A DNA stretch of 64,000 bases from Pseudomonas costantinii. GTDB lineage: Bacteria; Pseudomonadota; Gammaproteobacteria; Pseudomonadales; Pseudomonadaceae. The position numbers and the translations under genes are program-made. The DNA lies in NCBI RefSeq assembly GCF_001870435.1, contig NZ_MDDR01000035.1:248001-312000 (forward strand), given 5' to 3'. Below the pieces are notes generated by a model, which searched no databases, had not been told where the DNA came from, and worked only from the letters and a program-made list of their open reading frames with translations. Below are positions 5,999 through 14,201 of the stretch, piece by piece. Positions within the stretch are counted from its first letter, which is position 1. Every line of letters begins with the position of its first letter.

Positions 5999-8809
5999 TT
6001 AATGTGCGCGGGCCTGTGTTACCCGGTCCACCAAGTACACCAATCCATGGTAGTCGATGCCTCCATGCTGGCTCAGGCCGATCTCGCAAGTACGGCTGGT
6101 GGAGATGCCTTCGCTGCAATATTGCACGGCGTCTTTGAGGGATCGCAGTGAGTGGGCGTTCAGTTCCGGCGTGGTGAAGCCTTTGTCACCGGCAAAGCCA
6201 CAGCAGTGAATACCTTCCGGGATCACCACGGTTTTTGAGCAGCGCCGTGCCAGATCAATCAACGCCTGGCTTTCGCCCAAGTGCTGGGTGCTACAGGTGA
6301 CGTGTACGGCGATGGGCGCTTCCTGGGGGGTGAAGTCGAGGCGGTCCATCAGGTGGGTGCGGATAAATCGCACCGGGTCGTAGAGGTCAAGGCGCGTTTC
6401 GCCGAGGTCTTGCACCAACCGAAGGGTGCAGGGGCTGGTGTCGCAATAGATCGGGTCGAGGCCGCCGCGGCTAGCGTGAAGCAGGGCGCCGATCAATTCC
6501 TGGCGCTTGTGTTCGGCCTGCTCGACGTAGCCTTTTGAGGCGAAAGGCTGGCCGCAACACAGGCTGTCCAGGTTGTCTGGAAGCACGACTTGATAACCCG
6601 CTTTTTCCAGCAGGCCACGGGTTTTGTCGTATAGCGACATCTGCTCTTGATCACCCGCCGCTGGGCCCATGGCGCGCGAGACGCAGGCAGCCAGGTAGAC
6701 CACGCGCGGTCGCTCGTCTGTAACAGCCGGGCTAAAACGAATGGCTTTTTCCGGCTGCGGCATGGCGTTGGTCCATTGCGGGATTTGGCCCTTGGACAGC
6801 TGGGTGACTTTTGCCGAGAGCTTCGCAAGTCGCGGCGCGCCCAGCAGCATGCGTGCGCCGTTGGCGATGTGTAGGGTGAAGCGGGCACCTTGCAGCGCCG
6901 CGGCGAAGTGGGTGGCCAGCCATTCGGCAGTTTTCGTACGGTCTGCGTCGCGTGCGCGCAGCTTTTTCACCAGGTCGCCGGTATTGATGCCTACAGGGCA
7001 GCGTTGGGCGCATAGCCCGGTGGCGGCGCAGGTGTCGATGCCTTGATAGTGGTAGGCCGCTTCCAGTTCAGTTGTGTCGATGCCGGCGCGTTTCTTTGCC
7101 TGAATATCGCGCCAGATCACAATGCGTTGGCGTGGGCTCAGCGTCAGGCCTTTCGAGGGGCACACCGGCTCGCAGAAACCGCATTCGATGCACTTATCCA
7201 CAAGCTCGTCGGCAGCGGGCAGGGGCTTAAGGTGCTTGAGATGGATTTGCGGGTCTTCGCTGAGCACTACGTCGGGATTGAGGATGCCGTTCGGGTCGAG
7301 TAGACGCTTGAGCTGCCACATCAACTGATAGGCATCGGTGCCCCATTCCAGCTCGACAAATGGCGCCATATTACGGCCGGTGCCGTGCTCGGCTTTCAGC
7401 GAGCCGCCGAATTCCACCGCCACCAACTGCGCCACGTCGTCCATGAATGCTTGATAGCGTACGACTTCTTCGCGGCTATTGAAGCCCTGGGTGAACACAA
7501 AGTGCAGATTGCCTTCCAGGGCATGCCCGAAAAGGATCGCCTCGTCGTAGTGATGTTTGTCGAACAGCTCAATCAAGCGGTTTACGCCGATGGCCAGTTG
7601 TTCGACTGGGAAGGTCACGTCTTCGATGATCACCGTGGTGCCGGTTTTGCGCACGGCGCCGACGGCAGGAAAGGTGTCTTTACGGATTGCCCAGAGGCGG
7701 GCGTTTTCCACCGGGTCTTCAGTGAAGTCGACCTGTTTTTCCACAGGGAAAGGCGCGAGGGACGCCATGATCAGCGTCAGCTGTTCATGCAGCAGTGAAG
7801 ATGATGCCGCGCGGGATTCGATCAACAGAGCGCAGGCATTTTCCGATAGGTGCTGTACGAAAGCAGGCATGCCGGGTTTGTTCTGTACCGAGCGCATGCT
7901 ACGCCGATCCAACAACTCAACGGCCGAGACCGGTTGGGTTTTCAGGACCGTTACCGCGTTGCAGCAGGTCTCGACATCCGGGAACACAATCAGCGCCGAC
8001 GCTTTGTTCGGGTGGTCAATCACCGTGTTGTAAGTCACTGCGCTGATAAAGCCGAGGGTACCTTCGGAGCCCACCAATAGATGACTGAGGATATCCAGTG
8101 GCTCGTCGAAATCCACCAAGGCATTGAGTGACAGGCCGGTGGTATTTTTCAGACGGTATTTATGGCGAATTTTTGCCGCCAATTCAGCGTTTGCCCGCGT
8201 CTCGTGGCCCAGTGTCGCCAGGCGTTCTAGCAGTGTTCCTTGCTGTTCACGAAATGCAGCGACGCTGGCCGCATCTTCAGTATCCAGGCGGCTGCCGTCG
8301 GCCAGTACCAGGCGGATGCCTGCCAGTGTGTGGTAGGTGTTCTGCGCGGTGCCACAGCACATACCGCTGGCGTTGTTAGCGACGATGCCGCCAATTTTGC
8401 AGGCATTGATCGACGCAGGGTCTGGTCCGATTTTGCGCCCGAACGGTGCAAGCCATGCATTGGCCTGAGCACCGATCACGCCGGGTTGCAGGCGGATCTG
8501 CCTGCCTTGTCCACGAATCTCGCGGCCGTTCCAATTGTCGCCCAGCACGATGAGTACCGAGTCGCTGATGGCCTGTCCGGACAAGCTGGTACCCGCCGCA
8601 CGGAAGGTCACGGGCACGCGGTCACGCTGGGCCAGTTGCAGCAGCGCGACGACTTCGTCTTCCGACTCTACGCGGATCACCAGCTGTGGGATCAGTCGGT
8701 AAAAGCTGGCGTCGGTGCCGAAGGCGAGAGTGGAAAGTGGATCGTCGAAACGACGATCTTTTGGGATCAGTCGTGCGACGTCGCTCAGAAAAGCAGCAGG
8801 CAGGCTCAT
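5999..8809 (-). CDS. dld: FAD/Fe-S D-lactate dehydrogenase (NAD-independent)
   Basis: 936 residues, a fusion of a GlcD-like FAD-binding oxidase with a GlpC/LldE-like iron-sulfur module. The N-terminal half carries the PCMH-type FAD site (FRAAGTSLSGQAISD near residue 72; INACKIGGIVANNASGM near 134). The second half has two 4Fe-4S motifs (CIECGFCEPVCP and CAATGLCAQRCP) and two CCG-type cysteine-rich motifs (SLCCGQPF and HCCGFAGDKG). The enzyme oxidises D-lactate to pyruvate and passes electrons to the membrane quinone pool. In P. aeruginosa it is the last gene of lldP-lldD-lldE/dld under LldR. Here it follows lldP after 70 bases. GGAGG sits before ATG 8809. D-2-hydroxyglutarate dehydrogenase is the main alternative by homology; the lactate context favours D-lactate. 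Confidence 0.9.
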   Translation of the reverse strand: MSLPAAFLSDVARLIPKDRRFDDPLSTLAFGTDASFYRLIPQLVIRVESEDEVVALLQLAQRDRVPVTFRAAGTSLSGQAISDSVLIVLGDNWNGREIRGQGRQIRLQPGVIGAQANAWLAPFGRKIGPDPASINACKIGGIVANNASGMCCGTAQNTYHTLAGIRLVLADGSRLDTEDAASVAAFREQQGTLLERLATLGHETRANAELAAKIRHKYRLKNTTGLSLNALVDFDEPLDILSHLLVGSEGTLGFISAVTYNTVIDHPNKASALIVFPDVETCCNAVTVLKTQPVSAVELLDRRSMRSVQNKPGMPAFVQHLSENACALLIESRAASSSLLHEQLTLIMASLAPFPVEKQVDFTEDPVENARLWAIRKDTFPAVGAVRKTGTTVIIEDVTFPVEQLAIGVNRLIELFDKHHYDEAILFGHALEGNLHFVFTQGFNSREEVVRYQAFMDDVAQLVAVEFGGSLKAEHGTGRNMAPFVELEWGTDAYQLMWQLKRLLDPNGILNPDVVLSEDPQIHLKHLKPLPAADELVDKCIECGFCEPVCPSKGLTLSPRQRIVIWRDIQAKKRAGIDTTELEAAYHYQGIDTCAATGLCAQRCPVGINTGDLVKKLRARDADRTKTAEWLATHFAAALQGARFTLHIANGARMLLGAPRLAKLSAKVTQLSKGQIPQWTNAMPQPEKAIRFSPAVTDERPRVVYLAACVSRAMGPAAGDQEQMSLYDKTRGLLEKAGYQVVLPDNLDSLCCGQPFASKGYVEQAEHKRQELIGALLHASRGGLDPIYCDTSPCTLRLVQDLGETRLDLYDPVRFIRTHLMDRLDFTPQEAPIAVHVTCSTQHLGESQALIDLARRCSKTVVIPEGIHCCGFAGDKGFTTPELNAHSLRSLKDAVQYCSEGISTSRTCEIGLSQHGGIDYHGLVYLVDRVTQARAH

Positions 8810-8828
8810 CGGTCCTCCAGAAATAGCT

Positions 8829-8853
8829 GACGCCGGAATCGTTGTCCGGCGTC
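8829..8853. terminator. Hairpin between lldP and dld
   Basis: GACGCCGGA pairs exactly with TCCGGCGTC around a 7-base loop. A T-run follows on the plus strand and an A-run precedes it on the minus strand, so toward dld it would act as a pause, processing site or partial terminator rather than a classic terminator. It occupies the place where lldD lies in P. aeruginosa. Confidence 0.5.
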
Positions 8854-8879
8854 GATTTTTACCCTATTACGTGCAGGTC

Positions 8880-10574
8880 TCAGTGCACCAGCATACCGGT
8901 GAACCAATAAGCCTGTGCCAGTGTGATCAGCCCGACAATCGTGGCAAAGAACAGGCTGTGCTTGAGGGTGAAACGGAACAGGTCGGATTCTTTGCCCACC
9001 AGGCCGGTGGCGGCGCAGGCCACGGCGATCGATTGCGGGGATATCATCTTGCCGGTCACGCCGCCGCTGGTATTGGCGGCTACCAGCAAGATGTCGTTGA
9101 CGCCAATCTGGTGGGCGGTGGTGGCTTGCAGTGAGCTGAACAAGGCGTTGGACGATGTGTCGGAACCTGTCAGGAAAACTCCCAGCCAGCCGAGGAAAGG
9201 CGAGAAGAACGGGAAGGCAGCACCGGTTCCGGCCAGAACCAGTGCCATGGTCGAGGACATGCCGGAGTAGTTGGTGACGAAGGCGAAAGCCAGCACCATG
9301 CCGATGGACAGGATTGGCCAGCGCAGTTCGTAGAAGGTTTCTTTTAAAGTGGTAAGACCAGTTTTAATGTCGATTTTCAGTACCAGCATCGAGACCAGTG
9401 CGGAGAAGAAAATGGCGGTGCCGGTCGCTGAGATTGGGTCCAGTTTGAAAACGGCTGGAATGGCGGTCGGGTTGGTAACAATCGGGGCTACCTTGACCAC
9501 CAATTGATCCAGATGCGGGATCGCGAAGTTGAATACCCAGCTGTACATCGAACCGCCCGCAGCGAACATCGCCTTGAAGGGCTTGAGGGTCCAGATGGTG
9601 ACTAATACGGTCAGGATCAGGAACGGTGACCAGGCCTTGAAAATCTGGCCCAGGCTGTAGGGCGAAGCGATCGTTTGGCGCGGCTGACCGAATCCGCCGG
9701 TGCTGGCGGTGATCACTGCGCTGGACGTCGCGCCAGCAATCTGCGCGCCTGCGGTGCGCTTGGGTTGCCAGATTTTCAGGAACAGGGTTAGCGAGATCAA
9801 GCTGGCCAGGGCTGAGGTGATGTCCGGCAGTTCCGGGCCGATGAAGTTGGAGGTGAAGTATTGGGTGACGGCAAAGCTCAGGCCTGCCACCAAAGCCGCT
9901 GGCCAGGTTTCGCGAACACCGCGTAAGCCATCCATCATGAACACCAGCCAGAACGGTACGAACAGTGACAGCAGTGGTAGCTGGCGGCCGGTCATGGCGC
10001 CGATTTTAAACGCATCAATGCCGGTCACTTGCCCGGCGACGATGATCGGGATACCCAGTGCGCCGAAGGCGACAGGCGCGGTGTTGGCGATCAAGCAAAG
10101 GCCGGCGGCGTACAGCGGGTTGAAACCCAGGCCGACCAGCAGTGCGGCGGTAATCGCTACGGGGGCGCCGAAACCGGCCGCACCTTCCAGGAAGGCACCG
10201 AAGCAGAAGCCGATGAGCAATACCTGTAGGCGTTGGTCATCAGTGATCGCCAGGACCGAGCTGCGGATGATCTCGAACTGGCCGCTTTTGACTGTCAATT
10301 TGTAGAGAAACACTGCCGCGACGATGATCCATGCGATGGGCCACAGGCCGTAAGCAAAGCCATAGCCAGCGGCGGCCAGCGCCATGTCTACCGGCATCTG
10401 GAAGGCAAAGATCGCCACCAGGATCGACAGCGCCAGGGTGATGCTGCCAGCCACGTGGCCTTTGAGGCGAAACACGGCCAAAGCCAGGAAGAAGAATACG
10501 ATCGGAATAACGGCGGCCAATGCGGACAGGCCGAGGCTGCCGAGAGGGCTGTAGAGCTGTTGCCAGGTTTGCAT
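8880..10574 (-). CDS. lldP: L-lactate permease
   Basis: 564 residues, the usual length of LldP (lactate permease family). About 12-14 hydrophobic segments span the whole protein, beginning with LGLSALAAVIPIVFFFLALA (residues 13-32). Conserved loops include FGAFLEGAAGFGAPVAI (about 130-146) and FLTGSDTSSNALFSSLQ near residue 470, a family signature. It imports lactate and probably glycolate by proton symport. It is the first gene of the minus-strand unit with dld, divergent from lldR. The leader holds an LldR-type palindrome at 10627-10643 and an AACAACAA Crc/Hfq-type motif three bases upstream of the AGGGG ribosome site, suggesting induction by lactate and repression by preferred carbon sources. 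Confidence 0.95.
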   Translation of the reverse strand: MQTWQQLYSPLGSLGLSALAAVIPIVFFFLALAVFRLKGHVAGSITLALSILVAIFAFQMPVDMALAAAGYGFAYGLWPIAWIIVAAVFLYKLTVKSGQFEIIRSSVLAITDDQRLQVLLIGFCFGAFLEGAAGFGAPVAITAALLVGLGFNPLYAAGLCLIANTAPVAFGALGIPIIVAGQVTGIDAFKIGAMTGRQLPLLSLFVPFWLVFMMDGLRGVRETWPAALVAGLSFAVTQYFTSNFIGPELPDITSALASLISLTLFLKIWQPKRTAGAQIAGATSSAVITASTGGFGQPRQTIASPYSLGQIFKAWSPFLILTVLVTIWTLKPFKAMFAAGGSMYSWVFNFAIPHLDQLVVKVAPIVTNPTAIPAVFKLDPISATGTAIFFSALVSMLVLKIDIKTGLTTLKETFYELRWPILSIGMVLAFAFVTNYSGMSSTMALVLAGTGAAFPFFSPFLGWLGVFLTGSDTSSNALFSSLQATTAHQIGVNDILLVAANTSGGVTGKMISPQSIAVACAATGLVGKESDLFRFTLKHSLFFATIVGLITLAQAYWFTGMLVH

Positions 10575-10590
10575 ATGGGATGGCCCCTAA

Positions 10591-10598
10591 TTGTTGTT
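10591..10598 (-). promoter_or_regulatory. CA motif (Crc/Hfq site) at the lldP ribosome site
   Basis: On the minus strand AACAACAA fits the AAnAAnAA motif bound by Hfq with Crc. It is three bases upstream of AGGGG, the likely Shine-Dalgarno of lldP. Binding here would block translation initiation. The assignment is by motif and position. Confidence 0.6.
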
Positions 10599-10626
10599 GG
10601 TCAGGCACTATTTGGTCAGCTTGGAT

Positions 10627-10643
10627 AATTGGTATTACCAATT
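10627..10643. promoter_or_regulatory. LldR-type operator
   Basis: AATTGGTATTACCAATT is a perfect 17-base palindrome (centre at 10635). It matches the TTGGT-N3-ACCAA pattern used by FadR-subfamily GntR regulators such as PdhR and LldR. It lies 52 bases upstream of the lldP start and about 190 bases upstream of lldR, so it can control the divergent pair. Confidence 0.85.
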
Positions 10644-10836
10644 TACAATCGCTGTTGGCTAGATTAAAAGCCTTGGTAGGGGTGTGTCAATTTGCCGCCC
10701 GCGAAACTTTGGTCGTAGGGTCGGTCGCGGGAAGTTCTGATCGGATAAATCGAAGGTGTTCTGATAGGTGCTGCAAGCGCGGCGATAGGCCAGAATAGAG
10801 GCCCCGGCGAGTGGTCGGGATTGTGGAGAGTGAGTT

Positions 10837-11604
10837 ATGGGGTTTGATCAGGTGCGTCAGCGCCGTTTGTCTGACGATATTGTCGAGCAGCTTGAGGGCA
10901 TGATCCTTGAGGGCACGCTGAAATCGGGCGAACGCTTGCCTGCCGAGCGCGCTCTGGCTGAGCAATTTGGCGTGTCGCGCCCGTCGTTGCGCGAGGCGAT
11001 CCAGAAGCTGGCGGCCAAGGGGTTGTTAGTCAGTCGTCAGGGCGGCGGCAACTATGTGGCGGACTCTCTGGGATCTACCTTCAGCGACCCGCTGCTGCAC
11101 CTGTTGGAAAACAACCCCGAGGCTCAGCGTGATCTGCTGGAGTTTCGTCAGACCCTGGAAGCTTCGTGCGCTTATTACGCCGCGTTGCGCGCGACTGAAG
11201 TCGATCGCGAGCGGCTGACAGCGGCTTTCGAGGCGTTGCAGGATTGCTACACGCGTTCTGATGAGGTGAGTCGCGCGGAGGAGGGAGCGGCAGATGCGAG
11301 GTTTCACTTGGCCATCGCCGAGGCCAGCCATAACGCGGTGTTGCTGCACACCATTCGCGGGCTGTTTGATTTGCTCAAGCGCAACGTGGTGACCAATATC
11401 GGCGGCATGTATCAGCAGCGTACGGAAACCCGTGACATGCTGATCAGCCAGCACCGGGATTTGTATCTGGCGATTATTGAGGGGCGGGCCGAGCAGGCGC
11501 GGGAGGTCTCAACACGTCACCTGCTGTATGTGCAGGAAGTGCTGGAGGAAGTACGTCAGGAGGTTCAGCGCGTGGCGCGGGCAGAGCGACGTAAAGGCAT
11601 GTAG
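10837..11604 (+). CDS. lldR: GntR/FadR-family regulator of lactate genes
   Basis: 255 residues. The N-terminal winged helix (residues 10-75) has the GntR signature LPAERALAEQFGVSRPSLRE and the wing GLLVSRQGGGNYVAD. The C-terminal FCD domain carries the metal/ligand residues D-x3-H (DARFHLAIAEASHN, about 149-162) and later histidines in ISQHRDL and TRHLLYV. In P. aeruginosa LldR represses lldPDE until lactate releases it. Divergence from lldP and the palindrome at 10627-10643 support the same role here. The gene ends in a hairpin at 11599-11631 that faces smpB. Confidence 0.93.
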   Translation: MGFDQVRQRRLSDDIVEQLEGMILEGTLKSGERLPAERALAEQFGVSRPSLREAIQKLAAKGLLVSRQGGGNYVADSLGSTFSDPLLHLLENNPEAQRDLLEFRQTLEASCAYYAALRATEVDRERLTAAFEALQDCYTRSDEVSRAEEGAADARFHLAIAEASHNAVLLHTIRGLFDLLKRNVVTNIGGMYQQRTETRDMLISQHRDLYLAIIEGRAEQAREVSTRHLLYVQEVLEEVRQEVQRVARAERRKGM

Positions 11605-11631
11605 CCCGGGGTGAGCCACCCAGGGCTACAT
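11599..11631. terminator. Hairpin between the convergent lldR and smpB genes
   Basis: ATGTAGCCC pairs with GGGCTACAT and GGGTG with CACCC, with one mismatch between the two stems and an AGC loop. The hairpin overlaps the lldR stop and lies 11 bases from the smpB stop. It could serve both directions; neither side has a long U-run. Confidence 0.5.
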
Positions 11632-11642
11632 CGCCACAAGGA

Positions 11643-12125
11643 TTACTCTTCCTTGCCTTTGTTGCGTACGGCGCGATGCAGCTCACGGTTGGAGTCACGT
11701 TCGCGCTCAGTGTCGCGCTTGTCGTATTCCTTCTTACCCTTGCCCAGCGCGATCTCGCACTTGACCAGGTGCTTGCTCCAGTACCAAGACAGGCAGATGC
11801 AGGCGTAGCCCTTCTGCTGTACAGCGGCAGCAAGCTTTTCCAGCTCGCGAGCGTTGAGCAATAGCTTACGCGTGCGCACCGGGTCGGCAATTACGTGGGT
11901 GCTCGCGGTGGTCAGCGGGGTGATATGACTGCCGAGCAGCCATGCCTCGCCATCCTTGAGCAATACGTAGCTGTCTACCAACTGCAGCTTGCTGGCGCGC
12001 AGACTCTTTACTTCCCAGCCGGCCAGGACCAGACCAGCCTCGAATCGATGTTCGATGAAGTAATCGTGTCGCGCCTTTTTATTTTGCGCGATGGTCCCTG
12101 TGGGGTGTTTCTTTTGTTTAGCCAT
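11643..12125 (-). CDS. smpB: SsrA-binding protein
   Basis: 160 residues from MAKQKKHP at 12125; a longer open frame to 12170 adds a sequence foreign to the family. The OB-fold core shows NKKARHDYFIEHRFEAG, LVLAGWEVKSLRASK and the C-terminal KKEYDKRDTERERD, the tail that enters the vacant mRNA channel. SmpB binds the tRNA-like domain of tmRNA and delivers it to stalled ribosomes. Its RNA partner ssrA is encoded 6 kb away in the window. It is convergent with lldR and divergent from ratA. Confidence 0.97.
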   Translation of the reverse strand: MAKQKKHPTGTIAQNKKARHDYFIEHRFEAGLVLAGWEVKSLRASKLQLVDSYVLLKDGEAWLLGSHITPLTTASTHVIADPVRTRKLLLNARELEKLAAAVQQKGYACICLSWYWSKHLVKCEIALGKGKKEYDKRDTERERDSNRELHRAVRNKGKEE

Positions 12126-12292
12126 AGGGGCGGCATTATAGGGAGTTGCGAGCGTGTCGGCTACGGTCAACCTGCGTGCTTGAGCGTGTTGGACGAATCC
12201 CGGACAATGTGGGCAACTCTTTGGTTTTTTCTCTCGCGAATCGGGCTGTTCTTTCGCGATGTTTGCCGCCCAGCTGTGGAAATAACGCTCAC

Positions 12293-12727
12293 ATGACGAC
12301 GCATATTCAACGTTCGGCCCTACTGCCTTATCCGGCGCAGGCGCTCTATGACCTGGTCAACGACGTGGCGCGTTACCCGGAATTTCTGCCTTGGTGCTCC
12401 ACCGCCGAAGTTCTGGAGAGCAGTGATGAGCACATGGTCGCCAGTGTTGGGGTGGCCAAGGCGGGTCTCAGTCAGTACTTTGTCACGCGCAATATTTTAG
12501 TGCCTGGGCAATCTATTGAAATGAATCTGCAGGAAGGGCCGTTCACCCAGTTGCATGGTGTGTGGGTGTTCAAGGCGCTGACTGACAAGGCCTGCAAGAT
12601 CAGCCTGGACCTGTCCTTTGATTACGCCGGGCCGATTGTGCGAGCGACGTTGGGACCTTTGTTTAATCAGGCGGCCAATACTTTGGTAGATGCGTTCTGT
12701 CAGCGAGCCAAACAATTGCATGGTTGA
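12293..12727 (+). CDS. ratA: RatA / Coq10-like START-domain protein
   Basis: 144 residues from ATG 12293; the open frame extends upstream to 12146, but the family begins at MTTHIQRSALLPYPAQ. A single START/polyketide-cyclase fold carries LYDLVNDVARYPEFLPWC (about residues 19-36), the family signature, and the terminal LVDAFCQRAK. In E. coli RatA was reported to block association of ribosomal subunits; the wider Coq10 family binds ubiquinone. Which activity applies here is not visible. It overlaps rnfH by 8 bases, so the two are translated together. Confidence 0.9.
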   Translation: MTTHIQRSALLPYPAQALYDLVNDVARYPEFLPWCSTAEVLESSDEHMVASVGVAKAGLSQYFVTRNILVPGQSIEMNLQEGPFTQLHGVWVFKALTDKACKISLDLSFDYAGPIVRATLGPLFNQAANTLVDAFCQRAKQLHG

Positions 12728-13022
12728 AATCGAAGTGGTGTATGCCGCGGTGGATCGTCAGGTCTTGTTGGCGGTATCGGTGCCGTCGGGCACAAGCTTG
12801 AGAGCGGCGGTACAAGCGTCGGGGATTGCAGTGGTGTTTCCGGAGCTGGCGCTAGATGAATGCCCTTTGGGTGTGTTCGGCAAGGTGGTTGCGGACGCGG
12901 ATGTGCGTGCTGTGCAGTCAGGTGATCGTATTGAGATTTACCGGCCCTTGCTGGCAGACCCCAAAGAAGTGCGTAGGCTGCGTGCGGCCAAGGCGGCGAT
13001 GGTCAAGCAACAGAACTCATGA
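12720..13022 (+). CDS. rnfH: RnfH-family ubiquitin-like protein
   Basis: 100 residues with the beta-grasp pattern of the UPF0125/RnfH family: VEIEVVYAAVDRQVLLAVSV at the start, LGVFGKVVADADVRAVQSGD in the middle and DRIEIYRPLLADPKEVRRLR near the end. Function is not settled; RnfH takes its name from rnf clusters in other bacteria. It starts inside the last codons of ratA (ATG at 12720, ratA stop at 12725-12727), a common ratA-rnfH pairing. A strong bidirectional terminator follows. Confidence 0.92.
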   Translation: MVEIEVVYAAVDRQVLLAVSVPSGTSLRAAVQASGIAVVFPELALDECPLGVFGKVVADADVRAVQSGDRIEIYRPLLADPKEVRRLRAAKAAMVKQQNS

Positions 13023-13039
13023 GACTGCCAATCAGCAGG

Positions 13040-13073
13040 CAACAAAAAGCCCGGCATGCCGGGCTTTTTGTTG
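13040..13073. terminator. Bidirectional terminator between rnfH and bamE
   Basis: A perfect palindrome with AAAAAGCCCGGC and GCCGGGCTTTTT arms gives T-runs on both strands. It lies 17 bases after rnfH and 12 bases after the bamE stop on the other strand, so it ends both transcripts. Confidence 0.92.
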
Positions 13074-13085
13074 AGTATCGCAAAA

Positions 13086-13613
13086 TTACTGCGGGCTGGT
13101 GTCCAGAGGCTGCGGCGCTGGAACCGGAACGGTTTTCACGCCATCAACGTCCTTCTGGATCTGATCCAGCAAGGAGCCTGGCTTGGCCGGTGCTTCTGGC
13201 TTCGGCTTCTCGACTTCCTGCGCAGGCGCAGCCACGTTGGTGCCGTTATCCTTGCCCAGCAGGGCTTCGTCGCGGCTTACGCCGGGCATGAAGTCACCGG
13301 ACAGGCTGACAAGCTGGTCATTGCCATTGAAGATGACGCTGACGCGCTCCTGCTGGCGCTCACCGCCACCTGGCTGGATGCTGTAGAGATAATCCCAGCG
13401 ATCGGCGTGGAAAGTGTCGGTCAGCAGAGGGTTACCCATGATAAACCGTACTTGCCGTCGGGTCATTCCCGGGCGTAACTGGTCTATCATGTCCTGCGTG
13501 ACGACATTGCCCTGTTGGATGTCGATTTTGTAAACCCCGGGGAATGAACAACCGGCGAGTGCGAGCAGTCCCACAAAGGTGAAACTGGTTAGCAAGAGCT
13601 TGGTGTTTTGCAT
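13086..13613 (-). CDS. bamE: Outer-membrane assembly lipoprotein BamE (OmlA/SmpA)
   Basis: 175 residues. Residues 1-21 form a lipoprotein signal ending in the lipobox LALAGC, so Cys22 is lipidated. The SmpA/OmlA fold follows: VYKIDIQQGNVVTQDMIDQL, then RPGMTRRQVRFIMGNPLLTD and the WDYLYSIQPGGGE strand. BamE is a subunit of the BAM complex that inserts beta-barrel proteins in the outer membrane. The C-terminal third (after about residue 125) is a Pro/Ala/Lys-rich extension typical of Pseudomonas OmlA and absent from E. coli BamE. In P. aeruginosa omlA overlaps and is divergent from fur, as here. Confidence 0.95.
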   Translation of the reverse strand: MQNTKLLLTSFTFVGLLALAGCSFPGVYKIDIQQGNVVTQDMIDQLRPGMTRRQVRFIMGNPLLTDTFHADRWDYLYSIQPGGGERQQERVSVIFNGNDQLVSLSGDFMPGVSRDEALLGKDNGTNVAAPAQEVEKPKPEAPAKPGSLLDQIQKDVDGVKTVPVPAPQPLDTSPQ

Positions 13614-13711
13614 CGGTGGGCGACTTCCACTATCTTGGCTGGGACAACGTAAACGCCGATCATACCCGTATTAAGAGAAGCTGCGAAGCAGCATCCGCGA
13701 GAAAGCTAACC

Positions 13712-14116
13712 ATGGTTGAAAATAGCGAACTACGCAAAGCCGGTCTTAAAGTGACTCTGCCACGAGTCAAGATTCTACAAATGCTCGATTCTGCTGAGCA
13801 GCGCCACATGAGTGCCGAAGATGTTTACAAGGCGCTGATGGAATCTAACGAGGACGTTGGCCTGGCTACGGTTTACCGTGTGCTGACCCAGTTTGAAGCC
13901 GCAGGGCTGGTGGTTCGTCATAATTTCGACGGCGGTCATGCAGTGTTCGAATTGGCTGACGGTGGTCATCACGACCACATGGTTGACCTTGATACCAATG
14001 AGGTTATCGAGTTCACCAGTCCGGAAATCGAGAAGCTCCAGCACCAGATCGCTGAGCAGCATGGATTCGATTTGGTGGACCATAATCTGGTTCTGTACAT
14101 CCGTAAGAAAAAGTAA
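13712..14116 (+). CDS. fur: Ferric uptake regulator
   Basis: 134 residues from ATG 13712 (the open frame begins at 13616 but MVENSELRKAGLKVTLPR is the family start). The N-terminal winged helix has RHMSAEDVYKAL and DVGLATVYRVLTQFEAAG. The metal sites include HNFDGGHAVFE and GGHHDHMVDLDTNEVIEF (HHDH motif, about residues 86-90). The CxxC zinc motifs of E. coli Fur are absent, as in other Pseudomonas Fur proteins. Fe2+-loaded Fur represses iron-uptake genes. It is divergent from bamE and convergent with recN, with a terminator between. Confidence 0.97.
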   Translation: MVENSELRKAGLKVTLPRVKILQMLDSAEQRHMSAEDVYKALMESNEDVGLATVYRVLTQFEAAGLVVRHNFDGGHAVFELADGGHHDHMVDLDTNEVIEFTSPEIEKLQHQIAEQHGFDLVDHNLVLYIRKKK

Positions 14117-14148
14117 AAATCGACGCAGATTTGCTCTGCAAAACGATT

Positions 14149-14172
14149 GAAGGCGACCTTAGGGTCGCCTTC
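14149..14172. terminator. Terminator between fur and recN
   Basis: GAAGGCGACC pairs with GGTCGCCTTC around TTAG. It sits 32 bases after fur and 29 bases before the recN stop on the other strand. Confidence 0.8.
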
Positions 14173-14201
14173 GTGCTTTCTAAAGAGAGGAAATTGTCAG
14201 C

